NCBI GenBank assembly: GCA_011009095.1
Contig: VTPC01001753.1
Span: forward strand, 272,086-336,085
Length of the DNA stretch: 64,000 bases
Origin: Ignelater luminosus
Taxonomy: Eukaryota; Arthropoda; Insecta; Coleoptera; Elateridae
Direction of reading: 5' to 3'
Program-made: the position numbers and the translations under genes
Shown: positions 50,401 through 56,250 of the stretch, in pieces
Numbering within the stretch: position 1 is the first letter of the stretch
Layout of the letters: each line of letters opens with the position of its first letter
The notes under the pieces: generated by a model
The model's input: only the letters and a program-made list of their open reading frames with translations
Databases searched by the model: none
What the model was told of the DNA's origin: nothing

Positions 50401-53400
50401 TAATATCATAATTTAGAATCATTTCCTATTAAATATGATAATATCAACATTAAATGTTTAGCTCAATTTTTCTCAGAATTTTTGTCATGCAACCTGACTG
50501 ATATATTATGTACACAATTCTCTTGTATTGTTTTTGTTTCATTATTATATCTGTTTTGCATCTTTTTAATATTTGTTAATGCAATTTTTCTAATAAAACT
50601 TTGGAATACCATATATGTATGCGCTGTTGTTCCCATTTTATTTTCTATTATAATATTAAGGTAGTTATTAAGCTACTTCAAATTGATATAGCAAAAATCA
50701 GTTAAAAATTTGTTTATTTGTTAGATTGACTCAAATTGATTTGTTGAATAATTTAGATAATTTATTGAAATGAGCTAAATTAATTCTTTAATTTTAATTT
50801 GTATCAGCTTCTAAAATTGATTTGAATCAAATCAGTTGTGCAGAAAACAAACTGATTTTGTTTGATTAATTGATTTATTGCTGAAGGCTAGTGCTAGTTG
50901 CACAGCTACTATTTATTTATCAATTCTATAACGTTTGTTTGTTATAATGCATCAAAAATTGCTGGCATCTGACCAATGCCTTTCTCATTGGTCTAAGCAT
51001 AATAACTTGTGATGTCATACTACTGCTATTTTGAAGTGTACCATTCTTTCAAGCATACCAATAATGTAAGATTTCTGTTAACACAAACTATCAATTGATT
51101 TGATGTTAAAATGATGTGACAGATCAATTTATTTTTAGGTTAGAAAATTAACGGATGTGTCAAAATATATGTTTTTGCTTGCTTGCTTGCTTGTACTTGC
51201 TACTTATGTACGTATATTAAAATTAATTCAAGTGTGCCTGTTGACATTAGGAAATGGCACTGTTCCAGTCTTAACAATTATTTAATCATAATACTAACTC
51301 TTTAATTACATTGAAATAAGAGGTAATGTTTTATTTTCTAATTTTACAGAGTGTAACCAGTTCTGTCCCAAGATCAGAACCGATTACCATGAAAAGGTCT
51401 GAACATAGACAGGCAGATATTGACATCAGTTCTCTCTCACCACCATCGGTATGAATCTGGTTGTTGCTTATGGTGGCCAGGATTTCCATTAGAGAACATT
51501 CTTTCATTCATTATCTCATTTTCCTCAAAACACTTGAGTCTGGCTTTTCCATGAATTGAAAAAATTCTGGCATGTTGGAAAATTTATTATTTTTTAAACT
51601 GCACTCAGTTTACTTTTTGGCACAGTTTCTTATTAACCCAACTTTAAGAAAAACATCTTTTGAATTTATTTTTCTTTGGTAGTAAATTTCTACATTTACT
51701 AATCTCTCAAAATTTCTGAAAATACTTCTTTCATTTCTATGGGAAATTATGATTTTGCTTCTATTTTTGGAAATTCTCTTTTAAATTAAAAATTACCTCT
51801 ATTAATGAAAAACTTATTTTATTTGATTTTTCGAGATGGCTTTGAATTCTCAAAATGCTTTTGTATGTGGCTTTTGTGTTTGAATATCTATTCTACACTC
51901 TTGTTTTCTAGAAAATGTTTTAACAAATTGAAGATTAGTTATACCAAAATCTTTGAAATTTAAACATTGATTGATTGTAGTTGTCTGTTATTTGTTTTAT
52001 CATATTTTTATTCTTTGATGTAATTCAATGATTTTTGGAAAATAGTTTATAAAGTTATAAAAAATACGCATAACCAGAAAGTAATGCATACTATAGCAAA
52101 ATTCATTTATTCATGTCATAGTTTTCTTTGGCCACCTTATATTTGTGTAGTTGTTTCTATTGTGGTTATTCTGATTTATATTTATTTAAGGTACAATTTG
52201 TAATTGGAACACCACCTGGTGGTGGTCGAAGAAGATCTGCAGCAAATAGCTTATGTGAAACTCCACCTAGCATATGGCAAGTCTCTCCAGTATCAGGTAA
52301 TAATTACTTTAAGAAAAGAAACCTTATTGTGTCTCCTTTGGAACAGAAAATGTAGGGCATAGTTTCAAATTGATGTTCACTTGTTAACTGTCAAATATCA
52401 TATTTATTAAAAACATACTTTCATAATGTTCAATTTGAAAATAGTGGGTGTTTAAAGTTTTCTCAAAACAACCTCAAAATCTGACAGTTAATATAGTCAC
52501 CGATAGTCACTTATTAAATTACAAATATGTTGAGTGCCGATGTACATTTTTTATTTCAAATGATAAGGCTTCTTTTTGATCGCTCTGTATAAATAACGTC
52601 AAGATCATTATTATTTTGTTTTCTTGCAGTCACTCCCCCTCCCCCACTTAGTGGGCCTTTAGCAAGAGTACCAATTCTCAGTAATCCAAACTTATCAGAT
52701 AACAACAATCTCCAAAAATCACCCATTATGCCTTTTGGTAGTACAAGAGCCAGAACTTTACCGGAAATATCTGAATTGGGCAATTATCAACCGTTATTCA
52801 GTGACAACTTTACATCAATGGATTATCCATTACCTTTTGAAGCACCTGAACTGCCAGAAGAAACCTTATTGGAACGTGAACATAATGAAGCTCTTGCTAA
52901 GATAAATTTTGCATTGGCACTCAGTAATTGCATTTTGGATTTAGTAGCAGCACGAGCTGCTCCTTTGCCTGCACTTGTTGATGATGCTGCTACAAAAACG
53001 CAACCTCAGACTGAAATTGGACGTAAGGCTGAACAATTGGTATTATTAATAAAAGTTTTACAATTATTGAGCTCTGGATTGGCATATGGTACCCAACAAC
53101 TTCAAACTGGAAATTTGAGACTGAGTAGTACTGTTAGACAAGGTGAATTTAAATTTTTTAATATCTAAACTTTGAATTAGTAATTCATATGAATTATTGT
53201 TGTAGTGATGTTATTATTGAATTCCAAGTTCCGTTCAACTGGTATTGAATGCAGAAAGCTTTTGAGTAGTGGAATCATAAATAAGGCTGGATCAACTTCC
53301 ATAACTGCTGAAAAAATTTTATATAACCATGCAATGCAAATGGTTAGTTGTTATCAATATATGTACTAAAGCTTTATTAAAAGAAAAAATGGTTTTAGTG

Positions 53401-53969
53401 TCAGTCAGCTGCTGTAGATGAATTATTTGGCAACCCTGCAGAATGTTGTCAGAGGTATCAAACAGCTCAAATATTGCTGCACAGTCTAGCTCAGCAAGTT
53501 CAGGATCAAAGAGATAAGGAACTATTGACTAGATGTAAGTTAAATGTTTTCTTTTCTGGCTTTTCTTTTTATTTATACAGGGTGTCCCACTTAAGCAAAA
53601 GAACTATTCTATTATTTATAAACCAGGACGAACAAAAGAAAACTGTTACTTTTGGTGGTACTGAATGCTGTATCAACTACATAAATAATTTTATTCAGGG
53701 GATTCTATCTTTTTAACTCCTGAGGGTCTTAACAAAGCGTAATACTGTTTATGCTTTTCTCTTTTTATTGATGTTTTTTTTTAGGTTTTGTGGGAGTGGT
53801 CTACCTGTCTACATGTCTGATTTGACCTAATTTGAATGTTTTCTTTGAAAGATTGGTTATTAATTTTTTGTGTGTTATTTTTACAGACAAAGAAAAAGTT
53901 GAAAAACGTCTATCAGTTTTACAAGAGCAAGGTTATGTATATGCGACAGATATAGAACTAAATGTTTAG
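11059..53969 (+). CDS. Atg1: Atg1/ULK serine/threonine kinase, 16 coding exons
   Basis: Initiates autophagy: Atg1/ULK acts with Atg13 and FIP200/Atg17 under TOR and AMPK control and phosphorylates Beclin and other targets at the forming autophagosome. Exons joined in phase: 11059-11148, 11209-11301, 11381-11464, 39287-39500, 39558-39631, 39746-39906, 39960-40111, 40174-40332, 40412-40526, 40588-40780, 51350-51448, 52191-52296, 52630-53142, 53206-53342, 53399-53534, 53887-53969. They total 2,409 bases, 802 residues, with consistent GT-AG sites. Glycine loop [11 protein letters not shown] (16-26), VAIK Lys39, HRDLKPQN (132-139), DFG (162-164), activation loop [13 protein letters not shown], a Pro/Ser-rich middle with LIR motif DDFVLV (358-363), and a C-terminal Atg13-binding domain (about 590-802). 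Length fits insect Atg1 (about 750-850). Introns 3 (27.8 kb) and 10 (10.6 kb) are full of transposons and each holds an opposite-strand gene. A small exon in intron 10 could be missed. Confidence 0.93.
11465..12138. other. start of Atg1 intron 3, no feature seen
   Basis: AT-rich intron sequence. No repeat, ORF or splice pair that I could support. Confidence 0.5.
12139..12911. mobile_element. foldback element, 'GATAAGGATGCACAGCATG' family, copy A
   Basis: The left end, TACAGTGTATTCAAGATAAG, is inverted at the right end (CTTATCTTGGATACATTGTA). The arms extend about 350 bp, including the words GGGATGAAAGTTG, TAGATATCTTGGATAG and AACCACTTTTCCATTGCC. At the centre, on the minus strand, 12565-12620 encodes a short transposase shard (LDFFPLG.., from the PLDFFLWG block). 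The element therefore looks like an internally deleted Tc1/mariner-type transposon. Three more copies lie in intron 10. Confidence 0.8.
12912..13529. other. intronic interval, little content
   Basis: No gene. At about 13127 the sequence TACAGTGAAACCTGTAAACC resembles the end of a pogo/Tigger-type element, but no matching right end was identified. Confidence 0.35.
13532..13705. mobile_element. pogo/Tigger-like MITE, 174 bp
   Basis: Starts CAGTGGAACCCCCATAAGT and ends ...CATGGAAGTTCCACTG, with TA on both sides (13530-13531, 13706-13707). Internal words AACTCGAA repeat in both orientations. CAGTGGAACC termini with TA duplication are characteristic of pogo-type elements; no transposase is present. 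Confidence 0.65.
13830..14575 (-). pseudogene. decayed DD41D-type transposase
   Basis: Minus-strand frames give, from the N-terminus, [14 protein letters not shown] and FPNRRHP (about 14570-14450), then after frameshifts [58 protein letters not shown] and [14 protein letters not shown]. The first-domain and catalytic blocks are collinear with the better-preserved copy at 35137-36231. The RDGAPPH block still holds the second Asp; the third acid region is scrambled. Not functional. Confidence 0.7.
14576..14977. mobile_element. 5' non-coding part and end of the decayed DD41D element
   Basis: Sequence between the transposase start and GAGAATCACCCTGTATA (to about 14977), which matches the terminal word of the 34845-37550 element (AGAATCACCCTGTA). 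The opposite end near 13800 is not recognisable, so the copy is truncated or highly diverged there. Confidence 0.45.
14978..15795. other. intronic interval without recognised features
   Basis: A faint trace of another transposase may lie around 15180-15360 (plus strand, pieces resembling a helix-turn-helix start), but it is too broken to call. Otherwise nothing seen. Confidence 0.3.
15796..16699. mobile_element. foldback element with about 180-bp arms
   Basis: Left arm begins TACAGTGTGTCCACATTTC and the right arm ends GAAATGTGGACATACTGTA, with TA beside the ends. Shared inner words include TAGATATTTGCTAAAAACG and its inverse. The centre contains a second inverted pair (ACAAATGAATTTC-type and AACAAATGTAATTT). 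No transposase. Confidence 0.75.
16700..17165. other. intronic interval without recognised features
   Basis: AT-rich; a lone CCCTGTATAG at about 16959 resembles a transposon end but has no partner. No coding content supported. Confidence 0.35.
17270..17560. repeat. tandem duplication followed by a GACA-type tract
   Basis: Two copies, about 123 bases apart, of GGCGGCCATTTTGACCATGTT, with TTTTTTGATGTAGAAT downstream in each. The second copy leads into CGGACAGACATACAGACAGG, an imperfect (GACA)n tract. Such tails occur at one end of some insect repeats. Apparent ORFs on both strands here follow the duplication and are not credible genes. Confidence 0.55.
18180..18640 (-). pseudogene. fragment of a Penelope-like GIY-YIG domain
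   Basis: On the minus strand, 18360-18310 gives [12 protein letters not shown], and after a one-base shift 18300-18235 gives [20 protein letters not shown]. This follows the pattern GVY-(K/R)-x-x-C ... YIGxTxRS....R..EH of GIY-YIG nucleases attached to Penelope-like reverse transcriptases. The flanking minus frames are broken by stops. Only a fragment survives, and the assignment rests on this one motif. Confidence 0.45.
18641..19170. other. intronic interval without recognised features
   Basis: Contains a short (ATT)n run near 18627-18640 and AT-rich sequence. The plus-strand frame 18797-19030 has no recognisable domain. Confidence 0.35.
19171..20740 (-). pseudogene. non-LTR retrotransposon reverse transcriptase, RTE-like, decayed
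   Basis: Reading down the minus strand from about 20740: [20 protein letters not shown], the linker between endonuclease and RT in RTE-type elements; then [16 protein letters not shown] (about 20310), [16 protein letters not shown] (about 19960, RT motif with catalytic Asp), and [17 protein letters not shown] (about 19770, the YxDD active site altered to CADDD). A C-terminal segment [16 protein letters not shown] follows (about 19380). Several frameshifts separate these parts and the 5' endonuclease is missing, which is usual for 5'-truncated LINEs. Clade assignment is tentative. Confidence 0.65.
20741..21095. other. AT-rich spacer downstream of the nested LRR gene
   Basis: No ORF or repeat recognised. 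It lies between the LINE remnant and the polyadenylation signal of the minus-strand gene. Confidence 0.4.
21096..21101 (-). terminator. polyadenylation signal of the nested LRR gene
   Basis: AATAAA on the minus strand about 200 bases beyond the TGA stop codon of the LRR membrane-protein gene. It is the first clear signal after the stop. Confidence 0.5.
21301..24082 (-). CDS. leucine-rich-repeat single-pass membrane protein, nested in Atg1 intron 3
   Basis: Exons (minus): 24082-24039 ([15 protein letters not shown], signal peptide), 23806-23719, 23406-23128, 23067 down into the gap, and 21755-21301. Splice sites are consensus and phases agree for the first four. Exon 3 holds several LRRs ([52 protein letters not shown]). 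Exon 4 is a long Asn/Glu/Thr-rich acidic region with four tandem NNDETQH units. The last exon begins before a membrane helix ([21 protein letters not shown]) and ends with a charged tail with KPPHQTL. Inferred: type I surface protein, with the LRRs outside the cell. Part of exon 4 and its donor are lost in 400 N. The ligand is unknown and no family name fits. Confidence 0.8.
21979..22378. other. assembly gap, 400 N
   Basis: Exactly 400 undetermined bases. The gap removes the end of exon 4 and at least one splice donor of the LRR membrane-protein gene. Open frames drawn through it are meaningless. Confidence 0.98.
22660..22800 (-). repeat. coding tandem repeat in the LRR protein
   Basis: Four copies of a 30-base unit encoding [10 protein letters not shown] with single substitutions (one HKEN, the last shortened). 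Such nucleotide-level repetition suggests recent expansion and possible length polymorphism. Confidence 0.75.
24191..24214 (-). promoter_or_regulatory. cluster of GATA-factor sites upstream of the LRR gene
   Basis: GATAAAGATAAAATTTATCTTATC holds GATA words in both orientations about 110-130 bases upstream of the LRR start codon. GATA factors drive midgut, fat-body and hemocyte expression in insects. Function is inferred only. Confidence 0.4.
24220..25288. other. intronic interval without recognised features
   Basis: AT-rich. A pogo-like end (TATAGTGAAACCTTTTAAAC) occurs at about 24976 without a clear partner. No gene seen. Confidence 0.4.
25291..26159. mobile_element. large foldback element, 869 bp
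   Basis: Ends TACAGTGTGCTGATTAAG and CTTAATCAGCACACTGTA, flanked by TA (25289-25290, 26160-26161). The arms are about 380 bp, including ATTGAATTGTGTGTACAATG, TTTAAATCTAGTACGCTTG and their inverses, leaving a loop of only about 100-150 bp. As RNA it would form a very long hairpin. Apparent ORFs in the arms mirror each other and are not genes. Confidence 0.82.
26510..27793 (+). pseudogene. broken transposase of the 26349-27915 element
   Basis: N-terminal helix-turn-helix part: [33 protein letters not shown] and [12 protein letters not shown] (26610-26820). Middle: MILDDETY (about 26940), the first catalytic Asp. After the inserted [18 protein letters not shown] (about 27482), where the usual second Asp of FWPDLA is replaced by Tyr, then [19 protein letters not shown] (27570-27626) with the catalytic Glu. 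Stops near 26860 and 27010, the MITE and the lost Asp make it inactive. Confidence 0.7.
27191..27455. mobile_element. foldback MITE with CAGAGTGATTG ends, copy 1
   Basis: A 265-bp palindrome starting CAGAGTGATTGTAAATGAG and ending CATTTACAATCACTCTG. The arms include AGTAAACAAGTAGTGCC and TTTGCAATCTGTCAAAT. It splits the transposase of the surrounding element. It shares only its outer 35-40 bases with the copy at 28626-28933. Confidence 0.78.
27916..28625. other. intronic interval without recognised features
   Basis: No ORF or repeat that I can support. A locally GC-richer patch is at 28430-28570. Confidence 0.4.
28626..28933. mobile_element. foldback MITE with CAGAGTGATTG ends, copy 2
   Basis: A 308-bp palindrome, TACAGAGTGATTGCGATTG at the left, CAATTGCAATCACTCTGTA at the right. 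Inner arms share CTATAGTGTGTAAGCGTT, GAGCAGTGTTG and AAACGCTTACACACTATAG. The interior differs from copy 1. Confidence 0.78.
28934..29981. other. intronic interval, GC-richer, unassigned
   Basis: Higher GC than the surroundings. Related blocks occur in opposite orientation (CGCAATTTGCGAAAA near 29328, TTTTTCGCAAATTGCG near 29613; GTGACGTGAAACG near 29351, CACGTTTCACGTT near 29668), so this may be the remains of an inverted-repeat element of about 360 bp or more. The minus frame 29130-29429 and the plus frame 29468-29650 have no known domains. Confidence 0.4.
30562..31581 (+). pseudogene. broken Tc1 transposase (DD34E)
   Basis: 30562-30822 encodes the paired-like N-terminus ([18 protein letters not shown], then [13 protein letters not shown]) up to a stop at 30820. 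Intermediate frames give VNPY-type and WSDEPRFEV (about 31056, first Asp). 31138-31581 gives [32 protein letters not shown] (second Asp; usual Asn-Ala-Pro is changed) and [10 protein letters not shown] (Glu). The spacing between the second Asp and Glu is 34 residues, as in Tc1. At least two stops and several frameshifts; inactive. Confidence 0.75.
31760..33018 (-). mobile_element. mariner element (DD34D), 1,259 bp
   Basis: Ends CGAGGGCTGTTTGACGGAAG at the left and CTTCCGTCAAACAGCCCTCG at the right, flanked by TA (31758-31759, 33019-33020). Length and terminal repeats are typical of mariner. It is inserted into the right part of a Tc1 element, so it is the younger of the two. Confidence 0.88.
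31806..32839 (-). pseudogene. mariner transposase with a frameshift
   Basis: Begins [14 protein letters not shown] (Met at 32839) and runs with helix-turn-helix parts, [10 protein letters not shown] and [17 protein letters not shown] (first Asp) to a stop at about 32321. One missing base there shifts the frame; it resumes as [32 protein letters not shown] (second Asp) and [11 protein letters not shown] (third Asp, 34 residues on). A second lesion after DFFYFRI removes the frame; a tail with GNYVEK-like residues ends near 31806. It most resembles irritans-type mariners. Few lesions, so a recent but inactive copy. Confidence 0.82.
33103..34844. other. intronic interval with an unassigned low-complexity ORF
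   Basis: 33437-34012 is GC-richer than its surroundings and carries a plus-strand frame (33581-34012, 143 codons) rich in Ser, Thr, Pro and Asn with no domain I recognise; it might be the 5' part of a retrotransposon. The minus frame 34494-34790 is likewise unrecognised. Nothing else seen. Confidence 0.35.
34845..37550 (+). mobile_element. DD41D transposon, 2.7 kb
   Basis: Left end TACAGGGTGATTCTGAAATA and right end TATTTCAGAATCACCCTGTA are perfect inverted repeats, flanked by TA (34843-34844, 37551-37552). The transposase lies in the left half; 36600-37500 is non-coding and starts with a run of guanines (about 36617). The pieces are well preserved, so insertion is fairly recent. Confidence 0.8.
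35137..36231 (+). pseudogene. DD41D transposase, interrupted by stops
   Basis: 35137-35358 encodes the N-terminal region ([20 protein letters not shown], then [11 protein letters not shown]) and ends at a stop. A further stop lies just before 35401. From 35401 the frame is open to 36231: [19 protein letters not shown] (second helix-turn-helix), [13 protein letters not shown] (first Asp), [27 protein letters not shown] (second Asp), [20 protein letters not shown] (third Asp) and [10 protein letters not shown] at the end. Forty-one residues separate the second and third Asp, giving DD41D. Two nonsense changes upstream probably inactivate it, although the catalytic half is intact. Confidence 0.78.
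37551..39286. other. end of Atg1 intron 3
   Basis: No gene. 37875-38080 is a pyrimidine-rich low-complexity tract (long T runs with C), which produces spurious hydrophobic frames on the plus strand. The rest is AT-rich. The intron closes with TTTTGTTGTTTTAG. Confidence 0.5.
39287..40780 (+). CDS. Atg1: Atg1 exons 4-10: C-lobe, linker and LIR motif
   Basis: Exon 4 (39287-39500) has GDLADYL and [10 protein letters not shown]; exon 5 (39558-39631) ADFGFARF and TLCGSPMYM; exon 6 (39746-39906) [20 protein letters not shown]; exon 7 (39960-40111) finishes the kinase fold ([18 protein letters not shown]). Exons 8-10 (40174-40332, 40412-40526, 40588-40780) are Pro/Ser-rich linker. Exon 9 encodes [12 protein letters not shown], matching the position and sequence of the Atg8-binding LIR of human ULK1 (near residue 357). 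Introns are 40-115 bases. Reading on past exon 4, 7 or 10 meets stops within about 15 codons, so no obvious alternative product. Confidence 0.93.
40781..41285. other. start of Atg1 intron 10
   Basis: AT-rich. A short foldback lies at about 41065-41150 (CTGTTGTCACATTTGAT against ATCAAGTGTGACAAC). No gene. Confidence 0.45.
41290..42310 (-). mobile_element. decayed mariner-like transposon with inverted repeats
   Basis: The block around 41446-41545 (AAATTTCTTGAAGAACAACC, then GAATTGGATAGTATTTTG) is inverted at 42205-42304 (CAAAATACTATCCAATTC, then TCCTTCAAGAGATTTTCC). Between them lies a minus-strand transposase remnant. An extra piece matching the outermost left end (CAATTTGATGTTCTTCA with CATAGTTTCAGG) lies inverted at 45430-45505, so a second, truncated copy is present there. 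Confidence 0.6.
41590..42140 (-). pseudogene. decayed transposase in the 41290-42310 element
   Basis: Minus frames give [34 protein letters not shown], a stop, then [12 protein letters not shown] (second catalytic Asp), [26 protein letters not shown] (third Asp region, the usual SPDLSPLD eroded) and DLKxxKIRI. The order matches insect mariner-like transposases. Stops and substitutions make it inactive. Confidence 0.6.
42311..43026. other. intronic interval without recognised features
   Basis: AT-rich. The minus frame 42784-42990 has no recognisable domain and no splice support. Confidence 0.4.
43027..43377 (+). pseudogene. C-terminal fragment of a repetitive arthropod protein
   Basis: A 117-codon open frame with [60 protein letters not shown] and an acidic tail [11 protein letters not shown]. 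Blocks of this type (PIGQLSEEAxEARNK, LLxSSDPLISSLR) recur, as I recall, at the C-terminus of an uncharacterised protein family present in many copies in arthropod genomes. The first part of such proteins is missing here, so it is a fragment. It ends in a stop followed by (TTTA)n at 43395. Inferred to derive from a mobile element; function unknown. Confidence 0.5.
43485..44291. mobile_element. foldback element, same family as 12139-12911, copy B
   Basis: Starts TACAGTGTGTTCAAGATAAG, then GCACAGCATGGGGATCTTGG. The plus-strand centre (about 43930-44075) encodes [14 protein letters not shown] and, one frame over, a further stretch with [19 protein letters not shown]: part of a Tc1/mariner-type transposase. 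The right arm is cut by the 100-N gap. Confidence 0.78.
44292..44391. other. assembly gap of unknown size (100 N)
   Basis: Exactly 100 N, the conventional placeholder for an unknown gap. About 200 bp of copy B's right arm and 130 bp of copy C's left arm are absent, so the true distance is larger than 100 bases. Confidence 0.97.
44392..45294. mobile_element. foldback element, same family, copy C
   Basis: Begins inside the left arm (GTTGGCGTTTGCAAAATCTAG) and ends CTTATCTTGGACACACTGTA. The central transposase shard at 44728-44880 differs from copy B by several substitutions. B and C are either tandem insertions or two alleles or copies joined wrongly. Confidence 0.75.
45295..46228. other. intronic interval with transposon scraps
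   Basis: 45417-45510 matches, inverted, the left end of the element at 41290-42310 (GCCGCACGGTGG-type word, CCTGAAACTATGACAT, GAAGAACATCAAATTG). CAGACTCACCCTGTACAC near 45980 is another lone transposon end. No gene. Confidence 0.45.
46229..46234 (-). terminator. polyadenylation signal of the nested DUF1397-like gene
   Basis: AATAAA on the minus strand about 105 bases after the TAA stop codon of the cysteine-rich secreted-protein gene. Confidence 0.5.
46339..47213 (-). CDS. secreted cysteine-rich protein, 27 kDa hemolymph glycoprotein-like (DUF1397), nested in Atg1 intron 10
   Basis: Four minus-strand exons join in phase: 47213-47077, 46977-46735 (donor after T), 46678-46531 and 46477-46339 (stop TAA). 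The acceptor at 46679 is preferred over the one six bases on, which would create a stop. The product has regularly spaced cysteines: [65 protein letters not shown], then [23 protein letters not shown] and GMRAPC. The last 40 residues follow the C-x8-C-x7/8-C-PE...TPC pattern I associate with the DUF1397 family of insect hemolymph proteins, whose role is unclear. A start exon with a signal peptide is not secure; see 48155-48207. Confidence 0.65.
47214..48475. other. intron and upstream region of the nested minus-strand gene
   Basis: AT-rich with no repeats recognised. Minus frame 47452-47658 ends near a donor-like ACTGTAAGTAAAG and might be coding, but no domain is visible. Confidence 0.35.
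48155..48207 (-). CDS. candidate signal-peptide exon of the DUF1397-like gene
   Basis: On the minus strand an ATG at 48207 opens [17 protein letters not shown], a good signal peptide, followed by a consensus donor GTAAGA (48154). The exon ends in phase 2, whereas the next recognised exon (47213) needs phase 1, so one further small exon between them would be required. Plausible but unproven. Confidence 0.35.
48476..49465. mobile_element. foldback element, 'GATGCACAG' family, copy D (longest)
   Basis: Left end TACACTGTGTCCAAGATAAG; right end CTTATATTGGACTCACTGTA. The arms carry the same words as copies A-C. The plus-strand centre (48919-49060) encodes [19 protein letters not shown]..., then a shifted frame with [16 protein letters not shown], remains of a Tc1/mariner-type transposase around the third catalytic Asp. 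Confidence 0.8.
49466..51349. other. end of Atg1 intron 10, transposon scraps
   Basis: TACAGGGTGATCTGTTTG at about 49677 and TACAGTGTGGGATTAAAG at 49831 look like unpaired transposon left ends. 50079-50496 is a foldback. A (GCTT)4 run is near 51178-51195. Otherwise AT-rich, no gene. Confidence 0.45.
50079..50496. repeat. foldback with about 55-bp arms
   Basis: AGGTTGCATAACAAAAATTC at the left is inverted at the right (GAATTTTTGTCATGCAACCT). The arms continue with CTGAGAAAAATCGAGCTGAAC and TTAATGTTGATATTATC. The 300-bp interior has no coding content. Confidence 0.7.
51350..53969 (+). CDS. Atg1: Atg1 exons 11-16: Ser-rich linker and C-terminal Atg13-binding domain
   Basis: Exons 11 (51350-51448) and 12 (52191-52296) continue the disordered linker, with [16 protein letters not shown]. 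Exon 13 (52630-53142) starts the conserved C-terminal domain at [20 protein letters not shown] and continues [14 protein letters not shown] and ALVDDAA. Exons 14 (53206-53342), 15 (53399-53534) and 16 (53887-53969) complete it with [32 protein letters not shown] and [20 protein letters not shown] before TAG. In the family this region folds as tandem MIT-like helical repeats that bind Atg13. Intron 15 contains an unpaired transposon end TACAGGGTGTCCCACTTAAG (about 53578). Confidence 0.92.
51449..52190. other. Atg1 intron 11
   Basis: AT-rich, no repeats or genes recognised. Confidence 0.5.
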
Positions 53970-56250
53970 TCCGATTTTTATTCTTGCATAAGTTTCTCCA
54001 TATACCGGTGATACTAGTGCTAAATTTAGATTAACGATGAGTTAGCTTATTAAGTTGCTCGTTTTGAATGCCTTTTTATAGAATTGACAAATTAAGAGGA
54101 TTTTGTTATGGCTTTTGCAGTTCATTTCATTCTGCTTAAGGTTTAGTGTATGAAATTATACAGTTTAAGATTGAAAAAGAAACATGTAAGATACTATTTT
54201 AAAAATCCAATGCGACAAAAAGCGATATAAGGTAAACACTGTATATTGCCAACATTATTCTTTTAGAGGACATAGTTTGGGAGAACCAAAACATTTTTCC
54301 AATTATTTAATCAGATTACAAAGCGTGTAAATAGAAAGATTTGTCTTGGTTTGATGTCGTTTTGTCATGTTGCAGTAGAAAGCTTTTATTAACAGAAGGC
54401 TGAAATTTTAGTGAAAATGCGATGTGAAAATGTACTTGTAGATAGTTTCGAGATTTGTAAGTACCAACAAAGAATAATACCATTGATAGTACTACTCAAT
54501 ACTGTAATTACAAATAATTGTGGGAATTTTCTAACTGTTGTATCAAATGTATGTATCATACTAGTTATGAAAATGTTGCATGGTTATTAGTAATATTTCA
54601 TAATACTGCAAGGTTATGCCATGGTGTTTCGAGTTTGTGTGCAAAATAACTTTGACACGGCATAACAACAATTTCGTATCATTTATTACTGTTCCTATCT
54701 AGAAATAACCAAAAATGATTTTCTTTATAAGATAGTGTGATTTACTGAATCGCCTGTTGTGCACCTTTTTAAGCCAGCACCTGAATGCTGTCACATATGC
54801 CTTGGCATAGCTTTGAATACCAGAATCGAACAGTATTAAATCAACTAAAACTGTTTGGCTTTGAGATACCAATTTGTGGTCATAGAATTATATTTAATAG
54901 AATATTATCGATACCAAAATCATAAAAATTTTAATCTTTTAAATTTATACAGGGTATGGCAAAAATATTTTAAATTGGACATTAACCAATTTCTACAATG
55001 TTACTATTTGTTTCTTGATAAAAACATTAAATACTTCTAAGACCACACGTATATTTATCTTTGATTTTACAACTAATTTCTTCATAACAATAGTAAGAAT
55101 GGTAACAATAACATAACCTGAAAATATTGTTTACATTGTATATAATGTAAATTATTAACTTTCCATTTATTACAAAAAATAAAAGATAAAAAAAAATTCC
55201 ATATTATTACCGTGATTCTATTATTATATTATTTATGTATGACTTGTTATCACAAAATAGCCTAAGAAAATAAACAAGATATTGTATTTTACTATTATCG
55301 ATTAATACTATTAGACAATAGAAAGTTTTGATGTAGAATATAATAACTGATGAAAGAGAGTTGAAAATTAGTTTTAATTCCTATCTTTATTTCCAAGTAT
55401 TTTTCTTGTGTGTAATGTCCTAAAATATGTATTTATTTTCATTTCTTGTAGTTTCTTAATCAAAAATTTTACAAAAATGTAAACTAGTGTAATAAAGAAT
55501 AAATAAGTACATAGTTAAGCCAGTATTTTATTTAATATAGTGGTTAATATGTGTATGTGTGAAAATTAAAAATTAAATAAAAAATTATACACCTTCGAAG
55601 TCCAACTCCAAAAAGGTAATGTACTATAATTTAATATTGCTTTTATGTAGTATTTTTTAAATTAAACTCTACAGCATGTTCCATTTTACTTTTTACAGCC
55701 TTATTGTGATAATGAAGCCTCGGGGAAAAATTTTTCAAAATTTATCAACACTAACATCTGTATTTACTTAAAGAAGCCATAAATAAAATGACTAAATCAT
55801 CTTAAAAGTAAGAACCATTTAACCAAATAGTGTGAATCTACCAAAATCACTTAAAATTGTCATCTCAAGAGCCTTAAAGTAGCTTAGGAGATGTCTTACT
55901 GTAAAAACAAGCTGCTTGACTTTAACCCTTTAAGCACATTGTAGTATCTATTGAATTGCATTTAAAAACGAAAACGAATTATGAATGATTTGTGTTTTCG
56001 ACTCAGAAGATGACCTTGTAGAAAAAAAGTGTACAGAACCTTTTTTGTTCCATTCCACTACTGTCCATAGGAACTCGGATAACTGTCCCAAAAAGGTTCA
56101 AAAGAAGGTAAATTATGTTTTTTTTGTTTTAATCAATTCCAACCTGAGCTTGTTGCCCTGATGATGCTCTTTAGTTTAAAAAAAATCCCAGCTTGATCAG
56201 ACCATAATTAAACGAGTTCCACAATTTTTAAGCGTTCATCTCGTCGATCC
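53970..56250. other. Atg1 3' UTR and downstream flank
   Basis: Probable long 3' UTR. Several AATAAA-type signals occur, the most convincing being the AATAAAGAATAAATAAG cluster at about 55493-55509, roughly 1.5 kb after the stop. A lone transposon end TACAGGGTATGGCAAAAATA sits at about 54949. No other gene seen. Confidence 0.4.

Noticed and set aside
53474..53716. ORF running past Atg1 exon 15
   Set aside because: The extension contains a transposon end (TACAGGGTGTCCC) and lies beyond a good donor; the true continuation is exon 16.
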